Source: a bacterium
GTDB lineage: Bacteria > Bacillota > Bacilli > Lactobacillales > Streptococcaceae
Assembly (NCBI GenBank): GCA_905221125.1
Contig: CAJNBY010000009.1
Location: 1 to 64,000, forward strand
Length of the DNA: 64,000 bases
Direction: 5' to 3'
Shown: positions 15,412-22,821 of the stretch, one piece after another
Position numbering within the stretch: the first letter of the stretch is position 1
How the letters are laid out: the number at the start of each line of letters is the position of its first letter
Notes under the pieces: model-generated
Databases searched by the model: none
Told to the model about the DNA's origin: nothing
The model's input: only the letters and a program-made list of their open reading frames with translations
Translations under genes and position numbers: made by a program

Positions 15412-15708
15412 ATGGAAGAATTGATTGAATGGCTGGATCAGGAAATCCAACTAAACAAAGATGTCATCGCCTCCAACCAAGAAAGTTCATACTTTAACCT
15501 CTTTGTAGAAGAGGAAATCAAGACGATTGAACTCATCAAAGAATATCTAACGGACTATAAAAAACTAGCTAAGGACTATCGTTATGTGGAGCTTAAAAAT
15601 AAGCTGCTAAAGATTGAAAAAATGGAGCTGGAAGACAGGTACATCTATGAGGATATGCGGATGAAGTATCGTGCGAACCGCAGGAAGTGGGGTGCTAGGT
15701 ATGTCTGA
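15412..15708 (+). CDS. Hypothetical coiled-coil phage protein
   Basis: Protein of 98 residues, strongly helical and charged throughout (about residues 5-80). RBS GAGGAGG. It overlaps the replisome organizer start by 8 bp, indicating translational coupling. Confidence 0.65.
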   Translation: MEELIEWLDQEIQLNKDVIASNQESSYFNLFVEEEIKTIELIKEYLTDYKKLAKDYRYVELKNKLLKIEKMELEDRYIYEDMRMKYRANRRKWGARYV

Positions 15709-16498
15709 AATCAAGTGGATAAAAATCACAACAGATATTTTTGACGATGAAAAGATTTGTCTGATTGATGCCTTGCCTGATCCTGACGCCATTCTAGTGA
15801 TATGGTTCAAAATTTTGACACTTGCTGGGAAACATAACAGTAGTGGATTGTTGATGATGACTGATAAGGTTCATTATACTGATGAAATGTTAGCTACTAT
15901 TTTTCGTAGACCATTGAATACTGTCAGAATGGCTTTGGGAGTATTTGAACAGTTCGGGATGATTGAGATTATTGACGGTGTCATCACTTTGCCTAATTGG
16001 GAAAAGCATCAAAATATTGACGGAATGGAGAAAATCAAGGAACAAACACGTAACCGTGTAGCAAAATACCGTAAAAAACAGAAAAATCTCGCTCTTGGTA
16101 ACGTTACAGGTAACGTTACAGTAACGGACGGTAACGTACTAGAAGAAGATAAGAATAAGAATAGATTAGATAAAGATAAGAAAAGAATAACTACTACTAA
16201 TAGTAGTGGTAGTGAAGAAAATATCTTAGAACTTTTTCAATCTGAATTTCGCAGACTCTTATCTGGATTTGAGATTGAAGAAATCAACCATCTACTAAAT
16301 GAGAATGATGTGGATTTGGTAAAGGAAGCACTGAAGACTGCTATTAACTCAGGAAAGCCTAATATCAAATATATAGGTGGCATTTTAAGAAATTGGCAGA
16401 TGAACAATGTCACGACTGTTGAGCAGGTTCGCCAATGCGAAAAGAAAAACAAGGATAAGAAAGAAGAACAGGAGGCCAAGGACGAATGGGGGTACTAG
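15701..16498 (+). CDS. Phage replisome organizer (DnaD-like)
   Basis: Protein of 265 residues. The N-terminal phage replisome-organizer domain (about 1-115, EIKWIKITTDIFDDEKI...NTVRMALGVFEQFGMIEI) binds origin DNA. A Lys/Asn-rich linker encoded by the iteron DNA follows, then a C-terminal DnaD/DnaB_2 domain (about 165-245) that recruits the helicase loader. The upstream in-frame ATG at 15671 lies deep in the previous gene, so the MSEIK start is preferred. DnaC and SSB follow, completing an initiator-loader-SSB set. Confidence 0.88.
   Translation: MSEIKWIKITTDIFDDEKICLIDALPDPDAILVIWFKILTLAGKHNSSGLLMMTDKVHYTDEMLATIFRRPLNTVRMALGVFEQFGMIEIIDGVITLPNWEKHQNIDGMEKIKEQTRNRVAKYRKKQKNLALGNVTGNVTVTDGNVLEEDKNKNRLDKDKKRITTTNSSGSEENILELFQSEFRRLLSGFEIEEINHLLNENDVDLVKEALKTAINSGKPNIKYIGGILRNWQMNNVTTVEQVRQCEKKNKDKKEEQEAKDEWGY
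16097..16215 (+). other. Candidate phage replication origin (iterons)
   Basis: Inside the organizer gene, GGTAACGTTACA occurs twice head to tail (16097-16120), followed by GTAACG (16121) and GGTAACGTAC (16130-16139). An A/G-rich, low-melting stretch and a hairpin-prone ACTACTACTAATAGTAGT follow. Initiator-internal iterons are the usual origin architecture of related lactococcal and streptococcal phages. Confidence 0.65.
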
Positions 16499-16644
16499 AA
16501 CTAATTGAGCAATTCGAGATAGACTACTATCCGTTAAGCTACGAGAAGAAAATTCTTTTAGCCAACCAGCCAATTCATCAAGTGATTGCCTGCTTGTCTG
16601 AAATGGCCAGCTGGCAGGAATGTGGAGGTCGGCTAGTATGGTAG
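16486..16644 (+). CDS. Small phage protein (52 residues) between organizer and DnaC
   Basis: MGVLELIEQFEIDYYPLSYE..., preceded by CAGGAGG at suitable spacing. It overlaps the organizer gene by 13 bp and the dnaC-like start by 7 bp, so it is embedded in a coupled operon. No domain recognised. Confidence 0.6.
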   Translation: MGVLELIEQFEIDYYPLSYEKKILLANQPIHQVIACLSEMASWQECGGRLVW

Positions 16645-17408
16645 ACAATGTATTTGAGGAAATCGCCTTATCTTATCGCAGGAATACAGAACAGCAGGAA
16701 GAGCTTTGCGAAAAGCACAACATTCCTTTGATAAAGATATTGAGAACTGAGAGTGTTGTGTGCCGTATGTGTGAATCTGAGCGAATCCATGAAGAGAATC
16801 AAGCAAGGGTTAATGAACTGGCCAACGCTGAGAATGAGCGAGAGAGGAAATACTATCTTGAGAAGTTCTCTCTTTATGATGAGGTTTTGAAAAATGCGAC
16901 TTTTGACAATTTTGAGACCCCAACCGAAAAAGAAGCAGAAAAGCTAGCTTTTGCGAAGAGGATTTATCGCGAATGGTCTGAGGGTGCTAGGAACAACATC
17001 GTGCTACAAGGAGAACCTGGGACAGGCAAGAGCCATTTAGCATTTGCTATGGTCAAAGCTTTATCTGAGTACACGAAAGAGATTGCTATTTTCATCAACG
17101 TGACTGATTTGATGATGAAGATTAAAGCTGATTTTAGTCAGGAAGAGTTCCTGGTCAATAAAATTGCGAGTACTAAGTTTTTGGTTTTGGATGATTTGGG
17201 TATGGAGAAGGATAGTGAGTGGTCGTTTACTATTCTCTACAATATCCTGAATAAGCGTTCAAATACAATCATTACTACGAATTTAATTTCTGCTGATATT
17301 CAGAAACGATATGGCAGGCCCTTCATGTCTAGACTGATGAAGGGTGTGGATAAAGACCATTTGATGGTTTTCAACGACTTGACAAACAAGCGGAAGCAAT
17401 ATTTTTAG
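16638..17408 (+). CDS. DnaC-like helicase loader ATPase
   Basis: AAA+ protein of 256 residues: Walker A GEPGTGKS (125-132), Walker B FLVLDDLGM (D185, D186) and sensor region TIITTNL. The N-terminal part has a CxxC-containing helix segment (VVCRMCESE). DnaC/DnaI-type loaders deliver the replicative helicase to the origin melted by the organizer. Start chosen at MVDN after GTGGAGG (16638) rather than the upstream in-frame ATG. Confidence 0.9.
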   Translation: MVDNVFEEIALSYRRNTEQQEELCEKHNIPLIKILRTESVVCRMCESERIHEENQARVNELANAENERERKYYLEKFSLYDEVLKNATFDNFETPTEKEAEKLAFAKRIYREWSEGARNNIVLQGEPGTGKSHLAFAMVKALSEYTKEIAIFINVTDLMMKIKADFSQEEFLVNKIASTKFLVLDDLGMEKDSEWSFTILYNILNKRSNTIITTNLISADIQKRYGRPFMSRLMKGVDKDHLMVFNDLTNKRKQYF

Positions 17409-17422
17409 AATGGAGGTGGCTG

Positions 17423-17617
17423 ATGTTTATTTTAAAACATGGGACGAGAGAGGATAAGCCATTCTTGAGGTCTGCAATTATCGGTGTGACTGGCTTGGAC
17501 ATTTCATGTTCAGAGGAGAAGAAAGCCTTGCGGTTTGTTTCTCGGGCGGCAGCATTACAGGTTGGCAAGGCGTTAAGGGGTTCCTTTGGAAACTTCTACC
17601 CGGTCGAGGTGGAGTGA
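17423..17617 (+). CDS. Hypothetical phage protein
   Basis: Protein of 64 residues (MFILKHGTREDKPFLRS...), with RBS GGAGGTGG 6 nt before the ATG. It abuts the next gene with a 1-bp overlap. No known domain. Confidence 0.6.
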   Translation: MFILKHGTREDKPFLRSAIIGVTGLDISCSEEKKALRFVSRAAALQVGKALRGSFGNFYPVEVE

Positions 17618-17838
17618 TGTTAAATCTTTACTTCGTCTACAACGGGCACTGCAAGTTTTACCTTGGGTCGTTTGACAATGTCGATGATCTCATTGAACAG
17701 ATGGAAAATCATCAGTGGGCTTTCTCGGCTATCACTCATCCAAGGTTTCAGAAGCACATTGGTCAGCGGACGACACGGTTTGACTACGGTGCTAAGGATT
17801 GTTACTATTTAGCGACTTTTTCAGGAGGAGAAAAATGA
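17617..17838 (+). CDS. Hypothetical phage protein
   Basis: Protein of 73 residues (MLNLYFVYNGHCKFYLGS...), rich in aromatic residues. The start is the ATG in GAGTGATG, overlapping the previous stop; the longer frame begins inside the previous gene without a ribosome site. No known domain. Confidence 0.6.
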   Translation: MLNLYFVYNGHCKFYLGSFDNVDDLIEQMENHQWAFSAITHPRFQKHIGQRTTRFDYGAKDCYYLATFSGGEK

Positions 17839-18140
17839 CTAAAAATATTTTAATGGATTTAGCATTTGAGAATTTTCACAAATGTATGGGAATTACTGAT
17901 TGGAAAGAGTCTGATGAAGTAATTCTTGTTAGCTCGGCTAACAAAGAACAAATTGAGTCAGATGAAAGTTACCGTTCAGACGGAAAATGTAATTATCTTG
18001 GCAAACGAATTTGTATCTTCTGTGAACAAGTGAAGAAAAATAATTACATTACACTACATAAATCTATGTTAGAAAAAATTATTAAGACAATGGAATTATT
18101 TACAGATGCAGAACAAATGAAGGGAGAAGAAAATGATTGA
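17835..18140 (+). CDS. Hypothetical phage protein
   Basis: Protein of 101 residues (MTKNILMDLAFENFHKCMGI...) with Cys residues near CNYLGKRICIFCEQ that could bind metal. Start chosen at the ATGA overlap with the preceding gene, after GGAGGAG. Function unknown. Confidence 0.6.
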   Translation: MTKNILMDLAFENFHKCMGITDWKESDEVILVSSANKEQIESDESYRSDGKCNYLGKRICIFCEQVKKNNYITLHKSMLEKIIKTMELFTDAEQMKGEEND

Positions 18141-18237
18141 ACTTTTTAAAGAATTTGGAATGGCTATTCTGTGGTTATTTCTCGGCTACTTAGTCGGGGA
18201 ACGTGCAGCAAGAAAGGACAAGAAAGATGATCAATAA
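18133..18237 (+). CDS. Small membrane peptide (34 residues)
   Basis: [20 protein letters not shown]..., one predicted membrane helix (about residues 9-22) followed by a basic tail. RBS AGGGAGAAG. It overlaps both the preceding gene and ssb. Type and role unknown. Confidence 0.55.
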   Translation: MIELFKEFGMAILWLFLGYLVGERAARKDKKDDQ

Positions 18238-18622
18238 TGTTACGTTGGTGGGTCGCTTGACGAAAGACCCTGAATTGAAATATACGCCGTCGAATGTGGC
18301 GGTTGCAACTTTTACTCTGGCAGTCAATCGGAACTTCAAGGGAGCAAATGGCGAGCGAGAGGCGGACTTCATCAACTGTATGATGTGGCGAAAGCAGGCG
18401 GAGTTGTTTGCCGAATGGTGCAAGAAGGGCAATCTGGTCGGTGTGACTGGTCGCATCCAGACAAGGAACTATGAGAACCAAGAAGGACGCAGAGTCTATC
18501 TGACCGAGGTGGTCGCAGAGAGTTTTGAGCGACTTGAAAAGCGTGATGATACTGCTAACCGTTCGAACATTGAGGAACAAATGCCAGGAAGTGCATTTGA
18601 TGAGGATGGTTTGCCGTTTTAG
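18227..18622 (+). CDS. ssb: Single-stranded DNA-binding protein
   Basis: Protein of 131 residues with an OB-fold (about 1-105): [33 protein letters not shown] core and [14 protein letters not shown]. It has the acidic interaction tail DEDGLPF that docks partner proteins. Shorter than host SSB, as usual for phages. Start ATG 18227 after AGGACAAGAAAG. Confidence 0.93.
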   Translation: MINNVTLVGRLTKDPELKYTPSNVAVATFTLAVNRNFKGANGEREADFINCMMWRKQAELFAEWCKKGNLVGVTGRIQTRNYENQEGRRVYLTEVVAESFERLEKRDDTANRSNIEEQMPGSAFDEDGLPF

Positions 18623-18637
18623 TGGGAGGTAAGAAAT

Positions 18638-18802
18638 ATGATTGGAGTAAGCTATCAGGAAATTCATCTCTTTGTTGAGTTTTTGAAAAAGCAGTATGGG
18701 CAAGGTCGTCCAGACTATATCGAAGCCCTGAACGACTTAGACGGCTTGGTGGAAGTATCCTACAGAGAAGCTATTGAAAGATTTTTAGAAGATGAATTAT
18801 GA
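18638..18802 (+). CDS. Small phage protein (54 residues)
   Basis: MIGVSYQEIHLFVEFLKKQY..., acidic and helical, with RBS GGGAGG 7 nt before the ATG. It overlaps the next gene by 11 bp. Function unknown. Confidence 0.6.
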   Translation: MIGVSYQEIHLFVEFLKKQYGQGRPDYIEALNDLDGLVEVSYREAIERFLEDEL

Positions 18803-18977
18803 TAAAAAGATAATCGTCGAAGGACTGAAACGTACGATCGAGCAGACGGATGCAAGGATAGTAGAACTATCTGAGCCGTGTGTCAAATCGCTTGCTTTTA
18901 GCAGGTCTGAGGAAAGAGACTTGCTTAAAAAGAAAGTGAAAAAACTGGAAGAAGAGAATAAAGGAGTTGGAAGATGA
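18792..18977 (+). CDS. Small coiled-coil phage protein
   Basis: Protein of 61 residues, highly charged and helical, ending in KKKVKKLEEENKGVGR. It overlaps the next gene by 4 bp (ATGA). No known domain. Confidence 0.55.
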   Translation: MNYDKKIIVEGLKRTIEQTDARIVELSEPCVKSLAFSRSEERDLLKKKVKKLEEENKGVGR

Positions 18978-19522
18978 ATAAACAGGAATTGATTGAGAAA
19001 ATTGAAAAAATTCCTTACAACAATGGAATACTCATAGATACAATCGAAATAAACAGAACTTGGTTATTAAGAGTGCTTCAGGAACTTGAACTCGAAAAAA
19101 TCACAGTATCTGAGGAAGAAGCAAAATTCCTTAAAACGTTTGATTTTAATTGTGAAAGTGATGTTACAACAGCTTTATATCGTGTTTCAAGAACTGGCTG
19201 GGGTTATTATTTAACAGATAACAATGGCATAGAATTAAAAAATTTGAGTGAAGGATTCAGGAAACTTGAAAACAGAAAAAGATTAATAAAAGCCATACTT
19301 GACGGCTACGAGGTCGAGGAAGAGAAGCGGTATCGGATTTCTATTCCAAAAGCTAGAAATTACATGAACCACGCTCAATTTTTGTGCGAAAAAGATGGCA
19401 AAATATTTTGGTGCGGTGAGTGGTATCCTTTTAGAACTAAATTCACCCGCAAACAACTCGAAGAAGCTGGATTCGGCTGGGTGTTCGATTGTGAGGGGAT
19501 TGAGATTGAGGAGGTAGAGTGA
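18974..19522 (+). CDS. DUF1642 family phage protein
   Basis: Protein of 182 residues whose C-terminus (TKFTRKQLEEAGFGWVFDCEG) matches the DUF1642 signature found in many streptococcal and lactococcal phages. Function unknown. RBS AAGGAG; overlaps its neighbours at both ends by ATGA-type junctions. Confidence 0.8.
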   Translation: MNKQELIEKIEKIPYNNGILIDTIEINRTWLLRVLQELELEKITVSEEEAKFLKTFDFNCESDVTTALYRVSRTGWGYYLTDNNGIELKNLSEGFRKLENRKRLIKAILDGYEVEEEKRYRISIPKARNYMNHAQFLCEKDGKIFWCGEWYPFRTKFTRKQLEEAGFGWVFDCEGIEIEEVE

Positions 19523-19797
19523 TGGATATGAAAGAACTAGAAAAAGCAGGAGAAATTAGGCAACAGATTAAAGAACTTGAAAAGTTTATCAATCACAGAC
19601 CGTCAGCGCTTGAAGAAAAATTAATATTGAGACAAGATCCGAAATTTAGGTTATCAATTAAAAATTGTACATTTTATTCTGATACAACGTTGTTTATTAC
19701 ATCTGAAGTTTTATCAGAAGCGATTAAGGTTGCTTTGACGCGAACAATCGAGGATTTAAAAGAGCAGTTGATAGAGTTAGGAGTTGAAGTAGATTGA
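19519..19797 (+). CDS. Hypothetical phage protein
   Basis: Protein of 92 residues, helical N- and C-termini flanking a beta-rich middle (FRLSIKNCTFYSDTTLFITS). RBS GGAGG; starts in the ATGA overlap with the DUF1642 gene. Function unknown. Confidence 0.6.
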   Translation: MMDMKELEKAGEIRQQIKELEKFINHRPSALEEKLILRQDPKFRLSIKNCTFYSDTTLFITSEVLSEAIKVALTRTIEDLKEQLIELGVEVD

Positions 19798-20054
19798 AAC
19801 GATTCATAGCTATCTGGATTCTTGTCTCTGCTGGATTGAACATCTGGCAGATGGACAGGATTCGAGATTTGGAAGAGAAGAAGCCGATGGTTGTCTATAA
19901 AGCTGACAACGCAGGCGCTGAGATATTTGGCCGTGTCCTTGAGAAAGGACGGCATGGGAAGTTGTATACTGTCACAATTCGTGATTACGGGGTGTTCGTG
20001 GTTACGAAAGAGCAGTTTGAGAAGATTCGAGTTGGAGATGAGGTGATGTTGTGA
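19794..20054 (+). CDS. DUF1372-like phage membrane protein
   Basis: Protein of 86 residues with an N-terminal membrane segment (FIAIWILVSAGLNIW) and a soluble domain ending KEQFEKIRVGDEVML, as in DUF1372 proteins of streptococcal phages. Starts with TTG in a TTGA overlap with the preceding stop. Function unknown. Confidence 0.7.
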   Translation: MKRFIAIWILVSAGLNIWQMDRIRDLEEKKPMVVYKADNAGAEIFGRVLEKGRHGKLYTVTIRDYGVFVVTKEQFEKIRVGDEVML

Positions 20055-20536
20055 ACACAATAGACAAAGTCAAGCAATGGTTTATAGACCGTGACCTTGA
20101 GAATGGTGGACGGTTAGACAAGCAGTCTTTGAAACTTAGTGAGGAGTTCGGTGAGTTATGCGCAGGCTATCTCAAAAAGAATGAGCAACTGACCAAGGAC
20201 AGTATCGGAGACTGTGCGGTCGTGATTGTCGGGCTGGCATTGCTGATTAAAGAGGATGTGCAGGAGATTTTTAAATCATCAGAAAATGATAGAGATTTAA
20301 TGACATGTTTTAGTCATTTAAGTAGAAATATAAGCGATTTTCAGATTTACCGAGACTCATTTTCTAAAGGTTTTCGTAAATTAAGTCTGATACGTACAAT
20401 TCGATGGTTAAAATCAATCAGTACCGCACTCGGTTATGATTTTGAAGAATGTTTTGAACTGGCATACAACGAGATTAAAGGCCGAAAAGGCCGTTGGATT
20501 GATGGCTCGTTTGTCAAAGAGGAGGATTTGGGATGA
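20051..20536 (+). CDS. MazG-like nucleotide pyrophosphohydrolase
   Basis: Protein of 161 residues. LSEEFGELCAGYLK (about 29-42) and DSIGDCAVVIVGLALL (about 50-65) correspond to the EExxE and ExxD metal-binding segments of MazG/all-alpha NTP pyrophosphatases. A divergent insertion of about 60 residues follows. Phage MazG proteins hydrolyse non-canonical NTPs or alarmones. Starts with GTG overlapping the previous gene. Confidence 0.75.
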   Translation: MNTIDKVKQWFIDRDLENGGRLDKQSLKLSEEFGELCAGYLKKNEQLTKDSIGDCAVVIVGLALLIKEDVQEIFKSSENDRDLMTCFSHLSRNISDFQIYRDSFSKGFRKLSLIRTIRWLKSISTALGYDFEECFELAYNEIKGRKGRWIDGSFVKEEDLG

Positions 20537-20916
20537 TACCGAAGTTTAGAGCGTGGTTGAAGAAAGAACAGAAAATGGATAACTATATCGACCATATCAG
20601 TTGGCTTGAAGATGAGCTATATTGTATTGGAGATGGAATTACTTATATGGTTTCAGCGGAAGATTTAGTGCTCATGCAATCAACAGGACTCAAAGATAAG
20701 AACGGCAAGGAAATCTTTGAGGGGGATATCCTTGATTACAAAGGCAGAAAAGCGCTTGTAAGATGGCATGGATCTTATGCAAGTTTTATTTACAAATTTG
20801 TAGATGAGTTACAAAAGCGAAACACAGAATGGAAACCTCTTTATTTAGCTTACATGAAATGTGAAATCATCGGCAACATCTACGAAAACAGAGATTTTTT
20901 GGAGGATAAGGAATGA
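20533..20916 (+). CDS. YopX-family phage protein
   Basis: Protein of 127 residues with the YopX hallmarks: MIPKFRAWLKKEQKM at the N-terminus, LMQSTGLKDKNGKEIFEGDILDYKG in the middle and CEIIGNIYENRDF at the end. A common phage family without established function. ATGA overlap with both neighbours. Confidence 0.88.
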   Translation: MIPKFRAWLKKEQKMDNYIDHISWLEDELYCIGDGITYMVSAEDLVLMQSTGLKDKNGKEIFEGDILDYKGRKALVRWHGSYASFIYKFVDELQKRNTEWKPLYLAYMKCEIIGNIYENRDFLEDKE

Positions 20917-21257
20917 GACCGAAAAGATACCCTTTCAGTGGTACTAAAAAAGAGAGTGAAGCTAAGAAAATATCGTTAATGCTTAAAAAAGTCGATGAAT
21001 CAGACTTGAAAGGAAGTGTTTGGGCGGAGCCTCTCCATATTTATAGTAAAACAAGAGTCTATGTAGAGATAGAGGGATATGGAAAGAAAATCATAACTGA
21101 ATTTAAAACAGATGATATGGATTTTTTCAGAAAAACTTTATTCTTTAAGAGAGTATTATTCAAAAGAGCTGAACAGATGTCTCAGTTTGATTTTAGAGAA
21201 ACAACAATCGAAGAATGGAATCGAATAATCTTAGAACTTTTGGAGGTCATCAAATGA
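20913..21257 (+). CDS. Hypothetical phage protein with MRPKRYP N-terminus
   Basis: Protein of 114 residues. The first 15 residues resemble the 65-residue product at 14025, suggesting a shared N-terminal module. The remainder is charged with a beta-rich core. Function unknown. Coupled to its neighbours by 4-bp overlaps. Confidence 0.65.
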   Translation: MRPKRYPFSGTKKESEAKKISLMLKKVDESDLKGSVWAEPLHIYSKTRVYVEIEGYGKKIITEFKTDDMDFFRKTLFFKRVLFKRAEQMSQFDFRETTIEEWNRIILELLEVIK

Positions 21258-21487
21258 ACCCAGAAATAATTGATAACGTAAACAACCCGAGCCACTACCA
21301 AGGAAGATTTGGCATGGAATCTATCGATGCCTTAAGAAACTTCATGACAGACGAACAGCTGAAAGGTTTTTTTCTAGGTAACAGCTTGAAGTACATACTA
21401 CGACATCAGAAGAAAAACGGTCTCGAAGACTTAAAAAAAGCCAGAAAGAATCTTGACTGGCTGATTGAGGAGTTAAGCAATGAGTGA
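21254..21487 (+). CDS. DUF3310 family protein
   Basis: Protein of 77 residues containing NNPSHYQGRFGMESIDALRN and KYILRHQKKNGLEDLKKARKNLDWLIEEL, the DUF3310 (SaV-like nucleotide kinase domain) signature. Start chosen at the ATG after GGAGGTC (21254), overlapping the previous stop. Confidence 0.88.
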   Translation: MNPEIIDNVNNPSHYQGRFGMESIDALRNFMTDEQLKGFFLGNSLKYILRHQKKNGLEDLKKARKNLDWLIEELSNE

Positions 21488-21656
21488 GTATGCATTGTAC
21501 GAAGGCGACACATTCATTACTATGGGGACTCTTGCAGAAATCAGCAAAGAAACAGGAATTGCTGAACGGATGTTAAAGTATTATACTTTTGCATCTACGT
21601 AAAGAAGAAATCCGAATGGTAGAGCAGTCGTAAAGATTGAGGTGGATGATGAATAG
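21480..21656 (+). pseudogene. Small phage gene interrupted by an in-frame stop
   Basis: MSEYALYEGDTFITMGTLAE... runs 40 codons, hits TAA at 21600-21602, then continues in the same frame as RRNPNGRAVVKIEVDDE to TAG. The joined 59-codon product reads like an intact small phage regulator (an AEISKETGI...LKYYTF segment, then a basic strand). One substitution (TAA from AAA or CAA) would explain it. The 40-residue form may still be made. Confidence 0.55.
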
Positions 21657-22032
21657 AAAAGACAAGACTTTTCCAGAACAATTACGGATTTGGCGAAAAT
21701 CAAAAGGTTTAAAAAGAGATGAAGCTGGAACCATTTTGGGTGTTGCAGCGGAGACAATTGGCAAATGGGAAAGGGGAGCAGTTCCGAAAGATAAATATAA
21801 AGCGCATATCTGTGAGGTGCTAGGTATAAGTATTTCTGATTTATTCGTAGACAACACAAATAGTTTCGCTTCAAAAATAAAAGCAGAGCGATTGAAACGT
21901 AGAATGACTACTAAGGATGTGGCTGATAAGTTGGGTTATACTCAGGCATCAATATGCAACTGGGAACGAGGGACAGCGATATCTAAATATGCGATGGAAG
22001 ACATCTGTACGTTCTTTGGAATTGAGATATAA
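21649..22032 (+). CDS. Tandem HTH_XRE transcriptional regulator
   Basis: Protein of 127 residues with two helix-turn-helix domains: FPEQLRIWRKSKGLKRDEAGTILGVAAETIGKWERG (about 8-45) and IKAERLKRRMTTKDVADKLGYTQASICNWERG (about 74-105). Two XRE domains in one short chain is unusual and may let a monomer bind a dyad. Start chosen at the ATG 6 nt after GAGG (21649). Last gene before the ArpU block. Confidence 0.75.
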   Translation: MNRKDKTFPEQLRIWRKSKGLKRDEAGTILGVAAETIGKWERGAVPKDKYKAHICEVLGISISDLFVDNTNSFASKIKAERLKRRMTTKDVADKLGYTQASICNWERGTAISKYAMEDICTFFGIEI

Positions 22033-22105
22033 AAAAAGAGCCAGCGCACGGCTGACCCCATAGTAACAAATCATTAACACTATTATATCATGAGGAGGAG
22101 TTCGT

Positions 22106-22534
22106 GTGCAAATAGAATTATTGGATATCATCGATGAAAAGAAAACCAGAAAGGAAGCTATCAAAGTCCTTAAAAAATACAGTCGCCTGAGACGGATAGC
22201 TGGAGAAGAATACGCCCCCAAAATAACAATATCCTACTCGCTTGAACCAAGATCATCAAGTGGCAAGACAAGCAAGCAGGTAGAAAGTATGGTTGTGCGT
22301 AGAGTGTCAGCTCAGCAGGACCTAGAGCTAATCGCTAAAGCAATCAACAATCTTTCCGATTTGGAATACACACGTATTCTTGTTGAACGATATTGCAGGA
22401 AAAAGAAGAGGGAAGACTACAGCATCTATTCAGAACTAGGTTACTCATCCAGTGAGTATTATCGGATATTGAATAAAGCTCTATTAGAGTTTGCGGAGTC
22501 CTACCAAGCAAGTAACCTTTTGGTCTACAAGTGA
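22106..22534 (+). CDS. ArpU-family late transcriptional regulator
   Basis: Protein of 142 residues with a C-terminal sigma-region-4-like HTH (LSDLEYTRILVERYCRK...YSIYSELGYSSSEYYRILNKALLEFAE), the ArpU/RinA-like pattern. These proteins switch on the phage late operon. GTG start after GAGGAGGAG. The 22-bp repeats and an extended -10 lie directly downstream, in the right place to be its target. Confidence 0.85.
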   Translation: MQIELLDIIDEKKTRKEAIKVLKKYSRLRRIAGEEYAPKITISYSLEPRSSSGKTSKQVESMVVRRVSAQQDLELIAKAINNLSDLEYTRILVERYCRKKKREDYSIYSELGYSSSEYYRILNKALLEFAESYQASNLLVYK

Positions 22535-22536
22535 TT

Positions 22537-22604
22537 TCTGGGAAAATCTTGGGAAAAATCTGGGAAAATCTTGGGAGAATTGGAGCGGAAAAAGGTGCTA
22601 AAAT
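22537..22604 (+). promoter_or_regulatory. Candidate late promoter with tandem activator sites
   Basis: A 22-bp unit, TCTGGGAAAATCTTGGGAAA plus two A, is present twice in tandem (22537-22580, two mismatches in the second copy). Each contains two TCT(T)GGGAAAA half-units, so four in all. Fifteen bp downstream is TGCTAAAAT, an extended -10 (22596-22604), with no -35. The last repeat ends near -31 of the predicted start, the classic position for an activator that replaces the -35. Confidence 0.65.
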
Positions 22605-22673
22605 AGTATTATCCAATGATTGGCAACGAACAGTCATGAGGACTCCTAAAAATGCAGAGGCTTTGGCCTCTTA

Positions 22674-22774
22674 GACAGTAAGGACAGGTTAGCAGGTTGT
22701 TTGGGTCTCCTTGAAACTTTTACCAAGCGTGCGTTTTACTGCTAGACCAGCTGGTTCAATTCCAGCTACTGTCA
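22674..22774 (+). ncRNA. tRNA-like structure in the late leader
   Basis: GACAGTA (22674-22680) pairs perfectly with TACTGTC (22767-22773), then discriminator-like A. The adjacent GCTGG-TTCAATT-CCAGC is a canonical T-arm. TAGCAG / CTGCTA occupies the anticodon-stem position but encloses 43 nt instead of a 7-nt loop, and no D-arm fits the 9 nt left for it. At 101 nt it is too long for a standard tRNA. It could be a tRNA pseudogene with an insertion or a tRNA mimic. Confidence 0.45.
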
Positions 22775-22821
22775 TATTCAATGCCACGACCAGTGGCTTT
22801 TTCTGTAGAAAGGAGAGGTAC

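Noticed and set aside
22033..22060. A terminator after the tandem HTH gene
   Set aside because: AGCC/GGCT pairing is short and the A-run is on the left, so it would work only leftward, where no transcript is known; too weak to list.
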